Assembly (NCBI GenBank): GCA_009908925.1 | Contig: JAAAOH010000154.1 | Coordinates: forward strand, 1-10,997 | Reading direction: 5' to 3' | DNA length: 10,997 nt | From: Spirochaetota bacterium | Lineage (GTDB): Bacteria; Spirochaetota; Spirochaetia; DSM-27196; PWMO01 | Shown: positions 1-6,512 of the stretch, piece after piece | Numbering within the stretch: the first letter of the stretch is position 1 | Layout: the number at the start of each line of letters is the position of its first letter | The notes under the pieces: generated by a model | What the model was told of the DNA's origin: nothing | The model's input: only the letters and a program-made list of their open reading frames with translations | Databases searched by the model: none | Position numbers and translations under genes: made by a program

Positions 1-993
1 CTGCATCGCATCGAGTCCGTAGTCGGTCTGCGGCAGCGCGCGCAGATTCTCGAAGAGCCGTCCGGCCGGATAGGAGGTCAGCGGCTTTCCGGCCCGCAGA
101 CTCGTCGGAATGCTTCGCCTGCGGCAGGCGCTCTCGAGGTAGGTGAGGAAAGCATCGGTTCCGCAGACCGTCACCGCTATGTCGCGCGAGGCCACGCCGT
201 CGTCGAGGAGGGCCTCGAGATGAGCGCAGAGGTCGCGGATCTCGGCGCGGGAGGTTTCGTACTCCCGCATCACCGGCCCCGCGGCGGCGGCATCCTCGCC
301 CGCGGTGGCGGCGCCTGCGTCGGCGCTTTCGGCGCCCGCGCCCGCGGCACCGCCGGCGCCCCCCCGGGCCACACCCACAGAGCCCCCGGCGCCGCCGACG
401 AGCCGTACCGCCGGATGATCACGAAGGGCCTGCTCGAACTCCGCGAAGTCGGTGATGAGCCGCGGGTGGAAGATCACGTACTCCCTGCGCCCCGGCTCCA
501 GACGCTGCACTTCCCAGGCGGGCTCGAAAAGCCCGTGTGCATCGAGAAAGCTCCGGTAGCGGCGCGAGAGCTCGTCCACGTCGGACCGCAGCCTCACCTC
601 GAGGCCTCCGTATACCTTCCCGGAGGTGAGAGTTGCCAGGGTAGGCAGAAGCGATTCGATATCCGAGGCGAAGGCGTCGGCATCTCCGGCGTAGCGCGGA
701 TCAACGATGCGGGAGAGAAACGGGCGATCCGCGTTCTCGTAGATCACGGCATCTGCGAAGAGCATGCGGGTGGTGCGGTTCACCGGGACGAGATCCGCCC
801 GTTCCTGCAGAACCTGTTCCTTGAAGGTGTCCCAGGAAATGAAGCGGTCGACGCGCACTGCCCGCGCGGGGCCTCGGCGGGCGGTCTCGGCCCGCCAGAA
901 GGCGGCGGCAACCTCGGAGGGAAACACGAACACTACGCTCGATCGGCGGAGGTCATCTTCGATTGTCGAGAATATGGACCGGGTGGTTGCCAT
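1..993 (-). CDS. AddB-like helicase/nuclease subunit, N-terminal part (runs off the left edge)
   Basis: An open frame runs leftward without a stop from an ATG at 993 to the window edge, giving 331 visible residues. The N-terminus has a hydrophobic strand followed by PSE (VFVFPSE, residues 20-26). This resembles the degenerate P-loop start of AddB-type subunits, including those I associate with spirochaetes. Around residues 243-297 is the usual second-helicase-domain pattern: an aromatic/E stretch (REYETSRAEI), then DGVASRDIAV, then an R..SIPTS segment. The family acts with an AddA/RecB-like helicase in double-strand-break resection in the cytoplasm. The expected C-terminal PD-(D/E)XK nuclease domain would lie outside the window and is not seen. 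Residues about 199-240 are almost only Ala and Gly, an odd low-complexity insert. No clear Shine-Dalgarno site precedes the ATG. The frame is sure; the AddB assignment is family-level recognition. Confidence 0.7.
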   Translation of the reverse strand, partial: MATTRSIFSTIEDDLRRSSVVFVFPSEVAAAFWRAETARRGPARAVRVDRFISWDTFKEQVLQERADLVPVNRTTRMLFADAVIYENADRPFLSRIVDPRYAGDADAFASDIESLLPTLATLTSGKVYGGLEVRLRSDVDELSRRYRSFLDAHGLFEPAWEVQRLEPGRREYVIFHPRLITDFAEFEQALRDHPAVRLVGGAGGSVGVARGGAGGAAGAGAESADAGAATAGEDAAAAGPVMREYETSRAEIRDLCAHLEALLDDGVASRDIAVTVCGTDAFLTYLESACRRRSIPTSLRAGKPLTSYPAGRLFENLRALPQTDYGLDAMQ

Positions 994-1040
994 CAAAATG
1001 CGTAATCGAGCATAGCCTTTCTTCCGAAATATGAGAATAG

Positions 1041-1046
1041 GGAGGA
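1041..1046 (+). promoter_or_regulatory. Ribosome binding site deciding the GTG start of the 75-aa gene
   Basis: GGAGGA is complementary to the 16S 3' end and sits seven bases before GTG 1054. This favours the GTG over the ATG three codons later. Confidence 0.7.
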
Positions 1047-1053
1047 TGCCACT

Positions 1054-1281
1054 GTGAACAACATGCGACGGAAGAAACACTACAAGGTGAAGGGCATCGC
1101 CGGTGTGGAAACCTACCTCGAAGTCACGCGGGAAGAGACCGAAGGCTACCGCATTCTCATCCGGACTTATGCCGAGCACGGCTCGGTCAAGGAATCGGAG
1201 GAGTTCATCAGCTTCCATCTCTTCGACGCCTGCGTACGAACGGGCTATCTCACCGAATGCCGCGAGGCTGTGCCTGCATAG
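1054..1281 (+). CDS. Small protein of unknown function, 75 aa
   Basis: This short gene starts with GTG at 1054, seven bases after a strong GGAGGA at 1041-1046. The in-frame ATG at 1063 is a less well-placed alternative. The product is soluble-looking and mixed in charge: a basic start (MRRKKHYKVKG), then a beta-like YLEVTREE stretch and an alternating RILIRTYAE segment, and a helical end with two cysteines. There is no signal peptide or membrane segment. I do not recognise a family. It lies 60 bases from the divergent AddB-like gene and upstream of the tRNA-Ala promoter, so it is probably monocistronic. A poor promoter candidate (TTGCCA at 987-992) overlaps the start of the divergent gene. 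The good ribosome site and uninterrupted frame support a real gene; the function is unknown. Confidence 0.72.
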   Translation: MNNMRRKKHYKVKGIAGVETYLEVTREETEGYRILIRTYAEHGSVKESEEFISFHLFDACVRTGYLTECREAVPA

Positions 1282-1311
1282 TCCGGCCGGCAACACGGCC
1301 AGACCGGAAGC

Positions 1312-1339
1312 TTGACAAGCAACGAGCTTTGCGAATACT
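1312..1339 (+). promoter_or_regulatory. Sigma-70-type promoter of the tRNA-Ala gene
   Basis: A perfect TTGACA (1312-1317) is followed after 16 bases by AATACT (1334-1339), a 4/6 match to the -10 box. Transcription would begin near 1346, about 12 bases before the mature tRNA. A shifted reading, TACTAT at 1336-1341 with an 18-base spacer, is also possible. The next gene, 30 bases beyond the tRNA, may share this promoter. Confidence 0.65.
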
Positions 1340-1357
1340 ATCTCCACACGTATCCGT

Positions 1358-1431
1358 GGGGGTGTAGCTCAGTTGGCTAGAGTACCTGAATGGCATTCAG
1401 GGGGTCACGGGTTCGAATCCCGTCACCTCCA
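1358..1431 (+). tRNA. tRNA-Ala, anticodon GGC
   Basis: A complete cloverleaf can be folded by eye. The acceptor GGGGGTG pairs with CACCTCC through one G-T pair, with discriminator A at 1431. The D stem is GCTC/GAGT, closed by a G-T pair. The anticodon stem CCTGA/TCAGG encloses the loop ATGGCAT, so the anticodon GGC is at 1392-1394 and reads the alanine codon GCC. The T arm is ACGGG-TTCGAAT-CCCGT. The 3' CCA is not encoded (the DNA continues AAA after the discriminator), so it must be added by tRNA nucleotidyltransferase. There is no intron and the variable loop is short. Confidence 0.97.
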
Positions 1432-1460
1432 AAACCCACTTTTCGCGCACTGACACGTTC

Positions 1461-3122
1461 ATGGCAGACGATTCCGGGCAGACAAACGGAACAAATCTCG
1501 ACGAAACGGACGTTTCGGAACTCCTCCCGGTCGAGGACGACGCTCACGAGGGCTCGATGAGCGATGCGGGCGAGGTGCCCGATTTCTCCGAGCTGTTCGA
1601 AGAAGCGGAGTCGAAGACGGCCCGGTCATCCACGGACGTAGCCCCGAATACCGAGCGAGAGTCCTTCCGGGTTCCCCGGAAACTTCACGAAGAACCCAAG
1701 CCCTACTTCAACGACAAGAAGTTTTACCAGAAAGTCCTCACCGGAGAGGGGGAGCCGGCCAAGCGGCTGCATTCTCAGCTCGGTGCCTTTCTGAACGCCG
1801 AGGACTCGAAAGAACGCTCAACCTATAGAGGACGGCTGATTACGGCGTTCTGGGAGGTCGCGGCAAGCATCGCCGGCAAGATCAACTCCGGCCTGCCCGA
1901 GCCGAAAATCGTCTTTCTGCGTTTCGCCGCGCTACTGCCGACTATCATTTCACCCGAACAGCGGCGGATGATCTCGAGCATCATCTTCGAGAACAAGACC
2001 GGCGAGCCGATCCACTACGTGGATGAGTGGCTGAAGGAGGTCTCGCGCGGCCGGATAAACGCCTCAGCCGTAGACGAGACCAAGACTGCCAAAAAAGACG
2101 ACGCGAATCGTATCAACGCCGCTCTCGAGAAGACGCGGGGGAAGTACCAGAGCCAGATTACGGTCATCCGCAACCGCATGAGCGAGATCGACGAGCAGGA
2201 ACGGTTGTTGCGCGATCGCGCCGATCTGATATCTCAGCATTCTCCGTCGGCCGGTTTCGACGACCTGAGCGCGCCCTACAACGAGGAACAGCGCGCCGCC
2301 CTCGGCGAGATGACCACTATACTGCGCAAGCTCGGAACGCTGAACAAGGATCTTGCGCGGGAATACCAGGAGCTCGACACCATTTCCGAGCAACTGGAAA
2401 ACCTCGAGGACAAGGAATCCGACACCGCCGCGGTCGACACGAAGACAGTGGTCGCGGAGATGCGAACCATCCGTCAGATGGCGAAGCTATGTGTGGGCAG
2501 GCAGGGGAATCACTTCCCTGTACTCATGAAGCACTACCTCAAGGGCGGATTCGAGGATATTGGGGCCCGAGAGAATATCATCAAGATACTCGCAGAGGTG
2601 GAACACCTCGACCCGGGGATTTTCGAACGGACCTTCAAGCGTCAGACCAATCGCATCGTGCCGAACATCATCCTCATCCCGTGTTACGGCGACCAGGGCG
2701 TATGCTGGGAACCCTTCGAACGCTTCAACCGGGCCACGAGCCGTGCTCGCGTGGCCGTTCCCATGTATCCGAAAGACCTGCGCACCGCCGTCATTGCCGC
2801 CGTCGGCGACCTCCGCTGGCAGGTTGCCAAGGAAAAGGCCCAGCACTACTGGATGGAGGAGGGCCTGACCGGCTGGTACTACCAGTGGTTCGCCGAGCGC
2901 AAGATGAAGGGAGACGTCAAAGACGCCTTCGTTCAGGACTACATTCTGTGGATCACCCGTGAGAGTGAGGGCACCCAGAAGCTCGATCGCGAAGTCCGCG
3001 ACATATTCTGGCGCTATATCCCCTTCCCCCAGGACGTCAAGGAAAAGCTCAAGAACCGCGGCTTCGTCTACACCGAGCTCTACAAGAAAGACAAGAACCG
3101 CGCGATGTCCGACGGCTACTGA
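1461..3122 (+). CDS. Conserved-looking coiled-coil protein of unknown function, 553 aa
   Basis: I do not recognise a named family. Visible regions are: a very acidic, probably disordered N-terminus (1-60); a linker rich in K and P leading to a helical domain (about 82-200); a long charged heptad-like coiled coil (about 214-318) rich in E, K, R, L and I; and a compact C-terminal module (about 330-545). That module has hydrophobic strands (IVPNIILIPCYGD, RARVAVPMYPKDL) and many Trp/Tyr residues (W416, W453, W464, W472, W476, W497, W517). There is no signal peptide or membrane helix, so it should be cytoplasmic. The start is uncertain: ATG 1461 has no Shine-Dalgarno site, whereas ATG 1557 has GAGGG four bases upstream and would give 521 aa. 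It follows the tRNA-Ala by 30 bases and may be read from the tRNA promoter. It is probably spirochaete-specific (inference). Confidence 0.85.
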   Translation: MADDSGQTNGTNLDETDVSELLPVEDDAHEGSMSDAGEVPDFSELFEEAESKTARSSTDVAPNTERESFRVPRKLHEEPKPYFNDKKFYQKVLTGEGEPAKRLHSQLGAFLNAEDSKERSTYRGRLITAFWEVAASIAGKINSGLPEPKIVFLRFAALLPTIISPEQRRMISSIIFENKTGEPIHYVDEWLKEVSRGRINASAVDETKTAKKDDANRINAALEKTRGKYQSQITVIRNRMSEIDEQERLLRDRADLISQHSPSAGFDDLSAPYNEEQRAALGEMTTILRKLGTLNKDLAREYQELDTISEQLENLEDKESDTAAVDTKTVVAEMRTIRQMAKLCVGRQGNHFPVLMKHYLKGGFEDIGARENIIKILAEVEHLDPGIFERTFKRQTNRIVPNIILIPCYGDQGVCWEPFERFNRATSRARVAVPMYPKDLRTAVIAAVGDLRWQVAKEKAQHYWMEEGLTGWYYQWFAERKMKGDVKDAFVQDYILWITRESEGTQKLDREVRDIFWRYIPFPQDVKEKLKNRGFVYTELYKKDKNRAMSDGY

Positions 3123-3257
3123 GCGCGCGTCGCGGCGACATCCCGACGTTTGCACCGGCAATCGGCCACGACCACTCGTCCGGATATCAGGACCACGTCT
3201 GTACATGACCTGCTTACTCGGGTTATCCTCCCCGCACAAAGGTAGGGTATCCGCTTT

Positions 3258-4751
3258 ATGGCACAACATATCGGCTCCGACTTCACTTCGTTCATCGGCA
3301 ATCTCGGCCGGCGCCTGGAAACACTGTTTCGGGGACAACCGGCAAACGGCTCCCCGGGCACGGTAGAAGAAGCCCTCGGCGAGGGCGCGCTGTCGGTCTT
3401 CATCCCCGAGCGCTTCGGCGGGCGCGGCCAACACGTGGACGAGTGCCTTTCGGTGCTGGAGACATGTTCCTACGAGTCGCTGCCTCTCTCACTGGTAGCG
3501 GGCATCAACGGTGCCCTCTTCCTGCAGCCGGTCTCCAAGTATGCGGACGAAGAGGTGCAGGCACGAACGTTCGACCGCTTCGTCAACCACGGGGCCCTCG
3601 GCGGGCTGATGATTACCGAGCCGGATTTCGGCACAGACGCCCTACAGATGCGTACGAGCTTTCGCCCCGAGGGCGACGGATACCGCCTCCGCGGCACCAA
3701 GCACTGGGGCGGGCTCACCGGACGCGCAGATCACTGGCTGCTCACCGCCCGTGAGGAGACCGAAGGCGGGAGCCTGGGACGAAACATCAACTTCTTCGTG
3801 TGGGACAGGGATCTCGGCGGTATCGAGGTGGCTGAGTACTACGACAGCCTCGGCCTCGAGATGATACCGTACGGCCGAAACCGGATCGACACGTATCTTC
3901 CTGCAGAGCGTCGCATGACGCCCCTCGGAAGCGGGGTGCGCATGCTCCTCGATGTGCTCCACCGCAGCCGGCTGCAGTTCCCAGGCATGGGTATGGGGTT
4001 CCTCCGGCGTCTCCTCGACGAGGGCATACGGCATGCGCGCGGGCGCTTCGTCGGCGGACACCCCCTCGCCGATTACGATCAGGTACAGTCCCGTCTTGCC
4101 GAGATACAGGCCGCCTACACGACGTGCTCCGCGATGTGTGCCTACACTACGAGTGTGGCCGGCGTAGAGAACGACTGCTCCCCGCAGGCCCTTCCGGCGA
4201 ACACCATCAAATCCGTCGTCACCGATATCATGCAATCTGCCGCGCAGTCGCTGCTGCAACTCGTCGGCGCGGCCGGCTACCGCCGCGATCACCTCGCCGG
4301 CAGCGCGGTGGTCGACAGCCGGCCGTTTCAGATATTCGAGGGATCGAACGATATCCTCTATCAGCAGATCTCCGAAGCGGTTCTCAAGTCCATGAAGCGG
4401 CTCAAGGAGAGCAATCTCTCGCGCTTCCTCGGCGTCTTCGAGCCGACGAAGCGGGTGGCCGGGCGGATGCCGAAGGACCTGGACTTTTCCGTCGAAGCAG
4501 GGCTCCCGCAGCGCAAGATGGTGGACCTCGGCCGCATTCTCGGGCGGATCATGTCGATGCAGATGGTTCTCGATATGAAGGACCGGGGCTACCGGGAGGA
4601 TCTCGCGGAGAACTGTATCATCATGACGATACGAGAAATCAGATCCCTCGTGGGCTCATTCGCCCACGCCGATCGCACGGCGGCGGTGGAAGACTATCGC
4701 GACGGCAGCGCCTGGTCGGCCTTCCTGCCGGACAATCACGCGGAGGCGTGA
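3258..4751 (+). CDS. Acyl-CoA dehydrogenase family protein with C-terminal extension, 497 aa
   Basis: Enzymes of this FAD family introduce the alpha-beta double bond into acyl-CoA thioesters and pass electrons to an electron-transfer flavoprotein. Seen here are the FAD/substrate segment MITEPDFGTD (118-127, a variant of the usual TEP.AGSD), the helix ending QLVGAAGYRRD (334-344, usual Q..GG.GY), and FQIFEGSND (357-365). Glu361 is in the position of the catalytic base. Normal members are about 380 residues; this one carries about 120 extra after residue 377, mostly helical, as in the VLCAD/ACAD9 and FadE-like branches. The start at ATG 3258 has GGTAGGG ten bases upstream. No thiolase, ETF or other beta-oxidation gene lies nearby, so the substrate cannot be deduced. 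The family is sure; the exact reaction is not. Confidence 0.92.
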   Translation: MAQHIGSDFTSFIGNLGRRLETLFRGQPANGSPGTVEEALGEGALSVFIPERFGGRGQHVDECLSVLETCSYESLPLSLVAGINGALFLQPVSKYADEEVQARTFDRFVNHGALGGLMITEPDFGTDALQMRTSFRPEGDGYRLRGTKHWGGLTGRADHWLLTAREETEGGSLGRNINFFVWDRDLGGIEVAEYYDSLGLEMIPYGRNRIDTYLPAERRMTPLGSGVRMLLDVLHRSRLQFPGMGMGFLRRLLDEGIRHARGRFVGGHPLADYDQVQSRLAEIQAAYTTCSAMCAYTTSVAGVENDCSPQALPANTIKSVVTDIMQSAAQSLLQLVGAAGYRRDHLAGSAVVDSRPFQIFEGSNDILYQQISEAVLKSMKRLKESNLSRFLGVFEPTKRVAGRMPKDLDFSVEAGLPQRKMVDLGRILGRIMSMQMVLDMKDRGYREDLAENCIIMTIREIRSLVGSFAHADRTAAVEDYRDGSAWSAFLPDNHAEA

Positions 4752-4754
4752 GTA

Positions 4755-4772
4755 GCCGCTCCCGGGGGCGGC
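4755..4772. terminator. GC-rich stem-loop between convergent genes (weak terminator candidate)
   Basis: GCCGC (4755-4759) and GCGGC (4768-4772) can form a five-base-pair stem with an eight-base loop. It sits in the 49-base gap between the convergent stops of the acyl-CoA dehydrogenase and the 92-aa membrane gene. Position favours a shared terminator, but there is no T tract on either side, so it is only a candidate. Confidence 0.3.
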
Positions 4773-4800
4773 CGCTGCATGAGCGACGACCGGCGGCCCG

Positions 4801-5079
4801 CTACTTCCCCCCTCGCCGGGGAAAAATCGGGCCGAAATACTGCTCCAGTTCGTACTTCTGCGACAGCCACCTCACGAACCGATGATATATGAAGTACGTG
4901 GCCACGATAGAGAGCACGAAGAGCACCATCAGGATATAGACCCCGATGTTCGCCGGAATGTATGGGGCAAGGAACCGGCCGAAAACCACGAAGAGCACCA
5001 GGAAAATCACCATCATGATGATGATGTTTGCAATGGTCGCCCCGATTACGAAGAGTATTGTATTGACTCGCTTGTTCAT
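4801..5079 (-). CDS. Small two-helix membrane protein coupled to lspA, 92 aa
   Basis: The product has two strongly hydrophobic segments (about residues 7-36 and 45-67), a short loop with proline between them, and a basic, aromatic C-terminal tail ending PRRGGK. It is therefore an integral inner-membrane protein, probably with both ends on the same side. Its ATG at 5079 shares a base with the TGA of lspA, and an adjacent ATG at 5082 gives the classic ATGA overlap. The GGAGG at 5084-5088 lies inside the lspA end, so translation is coupled. Small proteins beside lspA in Treponema have, as I recall, been annotated as leader peptide processing enzyme; I cannot verify this from sequence. There are no catalytic motifs. 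An accessory role in lipoprotein maturation is inferred from position only. Confidence 0.85.
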   Translation of the reverse strand: MNKRVNTILFVIGATIANIIIMMVIFLVLFVVFGRFLAPYIPANIGVYILMVLFVLSIVATYFIYHRFVRWLSQKYELEQYFGPIFPRRGGK

Positions 5080-5603
5080 CATTCCTCCCGCGTCTCGGCC
5101 ACGAGAACGCTGATCACCAGTAGCGTCCCGCATACGACCACGCTCGCATCCGCGACATTGAATGTCGGCCACCGCTCGAGCCCGAAGAGCCCGTAGAACT
5201 TGACGTCCACGAAATCGACGACCCCCTCGGGGCGAAAGATCCGGTCGATGAGGTTCCCGATCCCGCCCCCGACGATACCGGCTATCGACCAGCGTTCGAG
5301 CGCCGTGAACCGATCGCCGTTGCGGAAATAGTACAAGAGAAGTGCGCCGATCACCGCAAGGGGGAACAGGATGAACAGCACCCGACGAACCACGACTGGA
5401 AGCGTCGCACCGAGGCTGAATGCGATTCCGGGATTCCGCGCGTGGATCAGACGCAATACGTCACCGAAGACCTCGATATAGAAACCGCGCTCATACACGG
5501 GCTCGATATAGGCAACGACCACGTGCTTGGTGACCTGATCGAGGACGATGATAGCCAGGGTGAGCAGAAAAGGTACCAGCAGGTACCGGCCGGTTCGCGT
5601 CAC
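5079..5603 (-). CDS. lspA: Lipoprotein signal peptidase (signal peptidase II)
   Basis: LspA is an inner-membrane aspartyl peptidase that cuts the signal peptide of diacylglyceryl-modified prolipoproteins before the lipobox cysteine. Four hydrophobic segments are visible (about 8-24, 70-93, 105-120, 153-170). The signature blocks are GGGIGNLIDR, VVDFVDV and FNVADAS. By comparison with characterised LspA, the catalytic pair is Asp130 (VVD) and Asp152 (NVAD). The start chosen is GTG 5603, six bases after AAAGGAAA-type Shine-Dalgarno sequence, giving 174 aa. A GTG at 5636 directly after the nif3 stop would add 11 residues but has no ribosome site. It is the middle gene of a leftward operon, nif3-lspA-small membrane protein. 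Length and motifs are normal for the family. Confidence 0.96.
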   Translation of the reverse strand: MTRTGRYLLVPFLLTLAIIVLDQVTKHVVVAYIEPVYERGFYIEVFGDVLRLIHARNPGIAFSLGATLPVVVRRVLFILFPLAVIGALLLYYFRNGDRFTALERWSIAGIVGGGIGNLIDRIFRPEGVVDFVDVKFYGLFGLERWPTFNVADASVVVCGTLLVISVLVAETREE

Positions 5604-5607
5604 GGTA

Positions 5608-5615
5608 TTTCCTTT
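5608..5615 (-). promoter_or_regulatory. Ribosome binding site deciding the lspA start
   Basis: On the minus strand this reads AAAGGAAA, with its AGGA core six bases before GTG 5603. It makes the inner GTG a better start than the outer GTG at 5636. Confidence 0.6.
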
Positions 5616-5636
5616 CAAGAAGCTCGTCTGTGTCAC

Positions 5637-6398
5637 TTAGAGCCCGGTGGGTACATCGACAAAGGTGGTTTCGAGTCCGAGCTCGGCGGCAAGAAGCTCG
5701 CCGACCGCTCGGACGCCCCAGACTTCCGTGTTGTAATGGCCGCCGAAGACGACGTTTGTCTCCGACTCGAGTGCCTCGTGGTAAATGGTGTGGGACGCGT
5801 CCCCGGTCACGTACAGATCGACTTCCTTTGCAATCGCCTCACTCACGAGCCGGGGAGCTCCTCCAGAGACGAGGGCCACGGACTCGATCTTCTCGGGCCC
5901 GAAGGGCAGCACCGACAGTGCCTCCTGCCGGCCACCGAAGAGCGAATCGCAGACTGAGCCCACATCGGCGGGCTCGGGCAGCATCCCCGTCACGCCGATC
6001 GTGGTTCCGTGATAGGAACCGAAGGGTCGCACCTGCTGCAGCCCGATCTCACTCGCCATCCGGGCGTTGTTTCCCAGTGACGGGTGCATGTCGAGGGGCA
6101 GATGTGCGGCGTAGAGGCCGAGATCGCGCTCCATGAGGTACCGAATGCGCTCGTAGTGCGCACCTGTGAGGGGCGATTCGTGCCCCCAGAACAGACCGTG
6201 GTGCACGAACAGTAATTCGGCGCCCCATTCCGCCGCACGACGGAAGCTCTCCAGGCAGGCGTCGACGGCCACGGCGACCCGAGATATCTCGGGCTCCCGT
6301 CGTTGAACCTGGATACCGTTAATCGAAGGATCTTCGCCGCGCATTGCGTCGATTGCCAGCTTCGACCGAAGAAATCGATCGAGATCGTTCAATTGCAT
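5637..6398 (-). CDS. Nif3/DUF34 family dinuclear-metal protein
   Basis: Members of this widespread family form hexameric toroids with a two-metal site. Their cellular role is unsettled, and the label GTP cyclohydrolase 1 type 2 is used in databases on thin evidence. The metal ligands are all visible: the His pair in LFVHHGLFWG (H66, H67), Asp103 in LPLDMHPSLGNN, and H221 and E225 in GGHYNTEVWGV. The length of 253 aa matches the shorter form of the family without the PII-like insert. The start is ATG 6398; an ATG nine codons upstream (6425) lies inside the promoter spacer and cannot be on the transcript predicted from it. It is the first gene of the operon with lspA; its TAA at 5637 abuts lspA leader sequence. 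The gene looks intact. Confidence 0.95.
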   Translation of the reverse strand: MQLNDLDRFLRSKLAIDAMRGEDPSINGIQVQRREPEISRVAVAVDACLESFRRAAEWGAELLFVHHGLFWGHESPLTGAHYERIRYLMERDLGLYAAHLPLDMHPSLGNNARMASEIGLQQVRPFGSYHGTTIGVTGMLPEPADVGSVCDSLFGGRQEALSVLPFGPEKIESVALVSGGAPRLVSEAIAKEVDLYVTGDASHTIYHEALESETNVVFGGHYNTEVWGVRAVGELLAAELGLETTFVDVPTGL

Positions 6399-6404
6399 CC
6401 CGCC

Positions 6405-6432
6405 ATTATAGTGGGCGAGGTGCATTTTTCAA
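6405..6432 (-). promoter_or_regulatory. Near-consensus promoter of the nif3-lspA operon, probably giving a leaderless mRNA
   Basis: On the minus strand TTGAAA (6432-6427) and a perfect TATAAT (6410-6405) are separated by 16 bases. The expected start of transcription, about seven bases past the -10 box, falls on the A of the nif3 ATG at 6398, leaving no room for a 5' leader. Confidence 0.75.
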
Positions 6433-6472
6433 GGTGGGAGAGCGCCGGAGGCCCGCAGTGCCCCCGGCCGGG

Positions 6473-6501
6473 TTGTTTTCGACGCCCGCTGATACTATCT
6501 T
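6473..6501 (+). promoter_or_regulatory. Possible promoter of the Lon-like protease gene
   Basis: TTGTTT (6473-6478) and TATCTT (6496-6501) are 17 bases apart and resemble sigma-70 boxes at 4/6 each. Transcription would begin about five bases before ATG 6513. The stretch ATACTATCT here also occurs in the tRNA promoter region. The assignment is tentative. Confidence 0.35.
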
Positions 6502-6512
6502 ATGCGCGGACC

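Noticed and set aside
220..1005. A 261-aa plus-strand open frame with many Pro, Gly and Arg residues
   Set aside because: It lies antisense to the AddB-like gene, whose frame gives recognisable helicase-family patterns. The composition is that of a GC-rich shadow frame.
2487..3434. A 315-aa minus-strand open frame spanning the gap before the acyl-CoA dehydrogenase gene
   Set aside because: It overlaps two well-supported plus-strand genes on the opposite strand and has no recognisable motif or ribosome site.
4768..4775. GCGGCCGC palindrome
   Set aside because: A perfect eight-base palindrome (NotI site), but expected by chance in GC-rich DNA and without further symmetry suggesting an operator.
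6303..6512. N-terminal extension of the Lon-like protease by 70 residues
   Set aside because: The extension overlaps the nif3 coding region and its promoter and reads as non-protein-like sequence; family similarity begins after ATG 6513.
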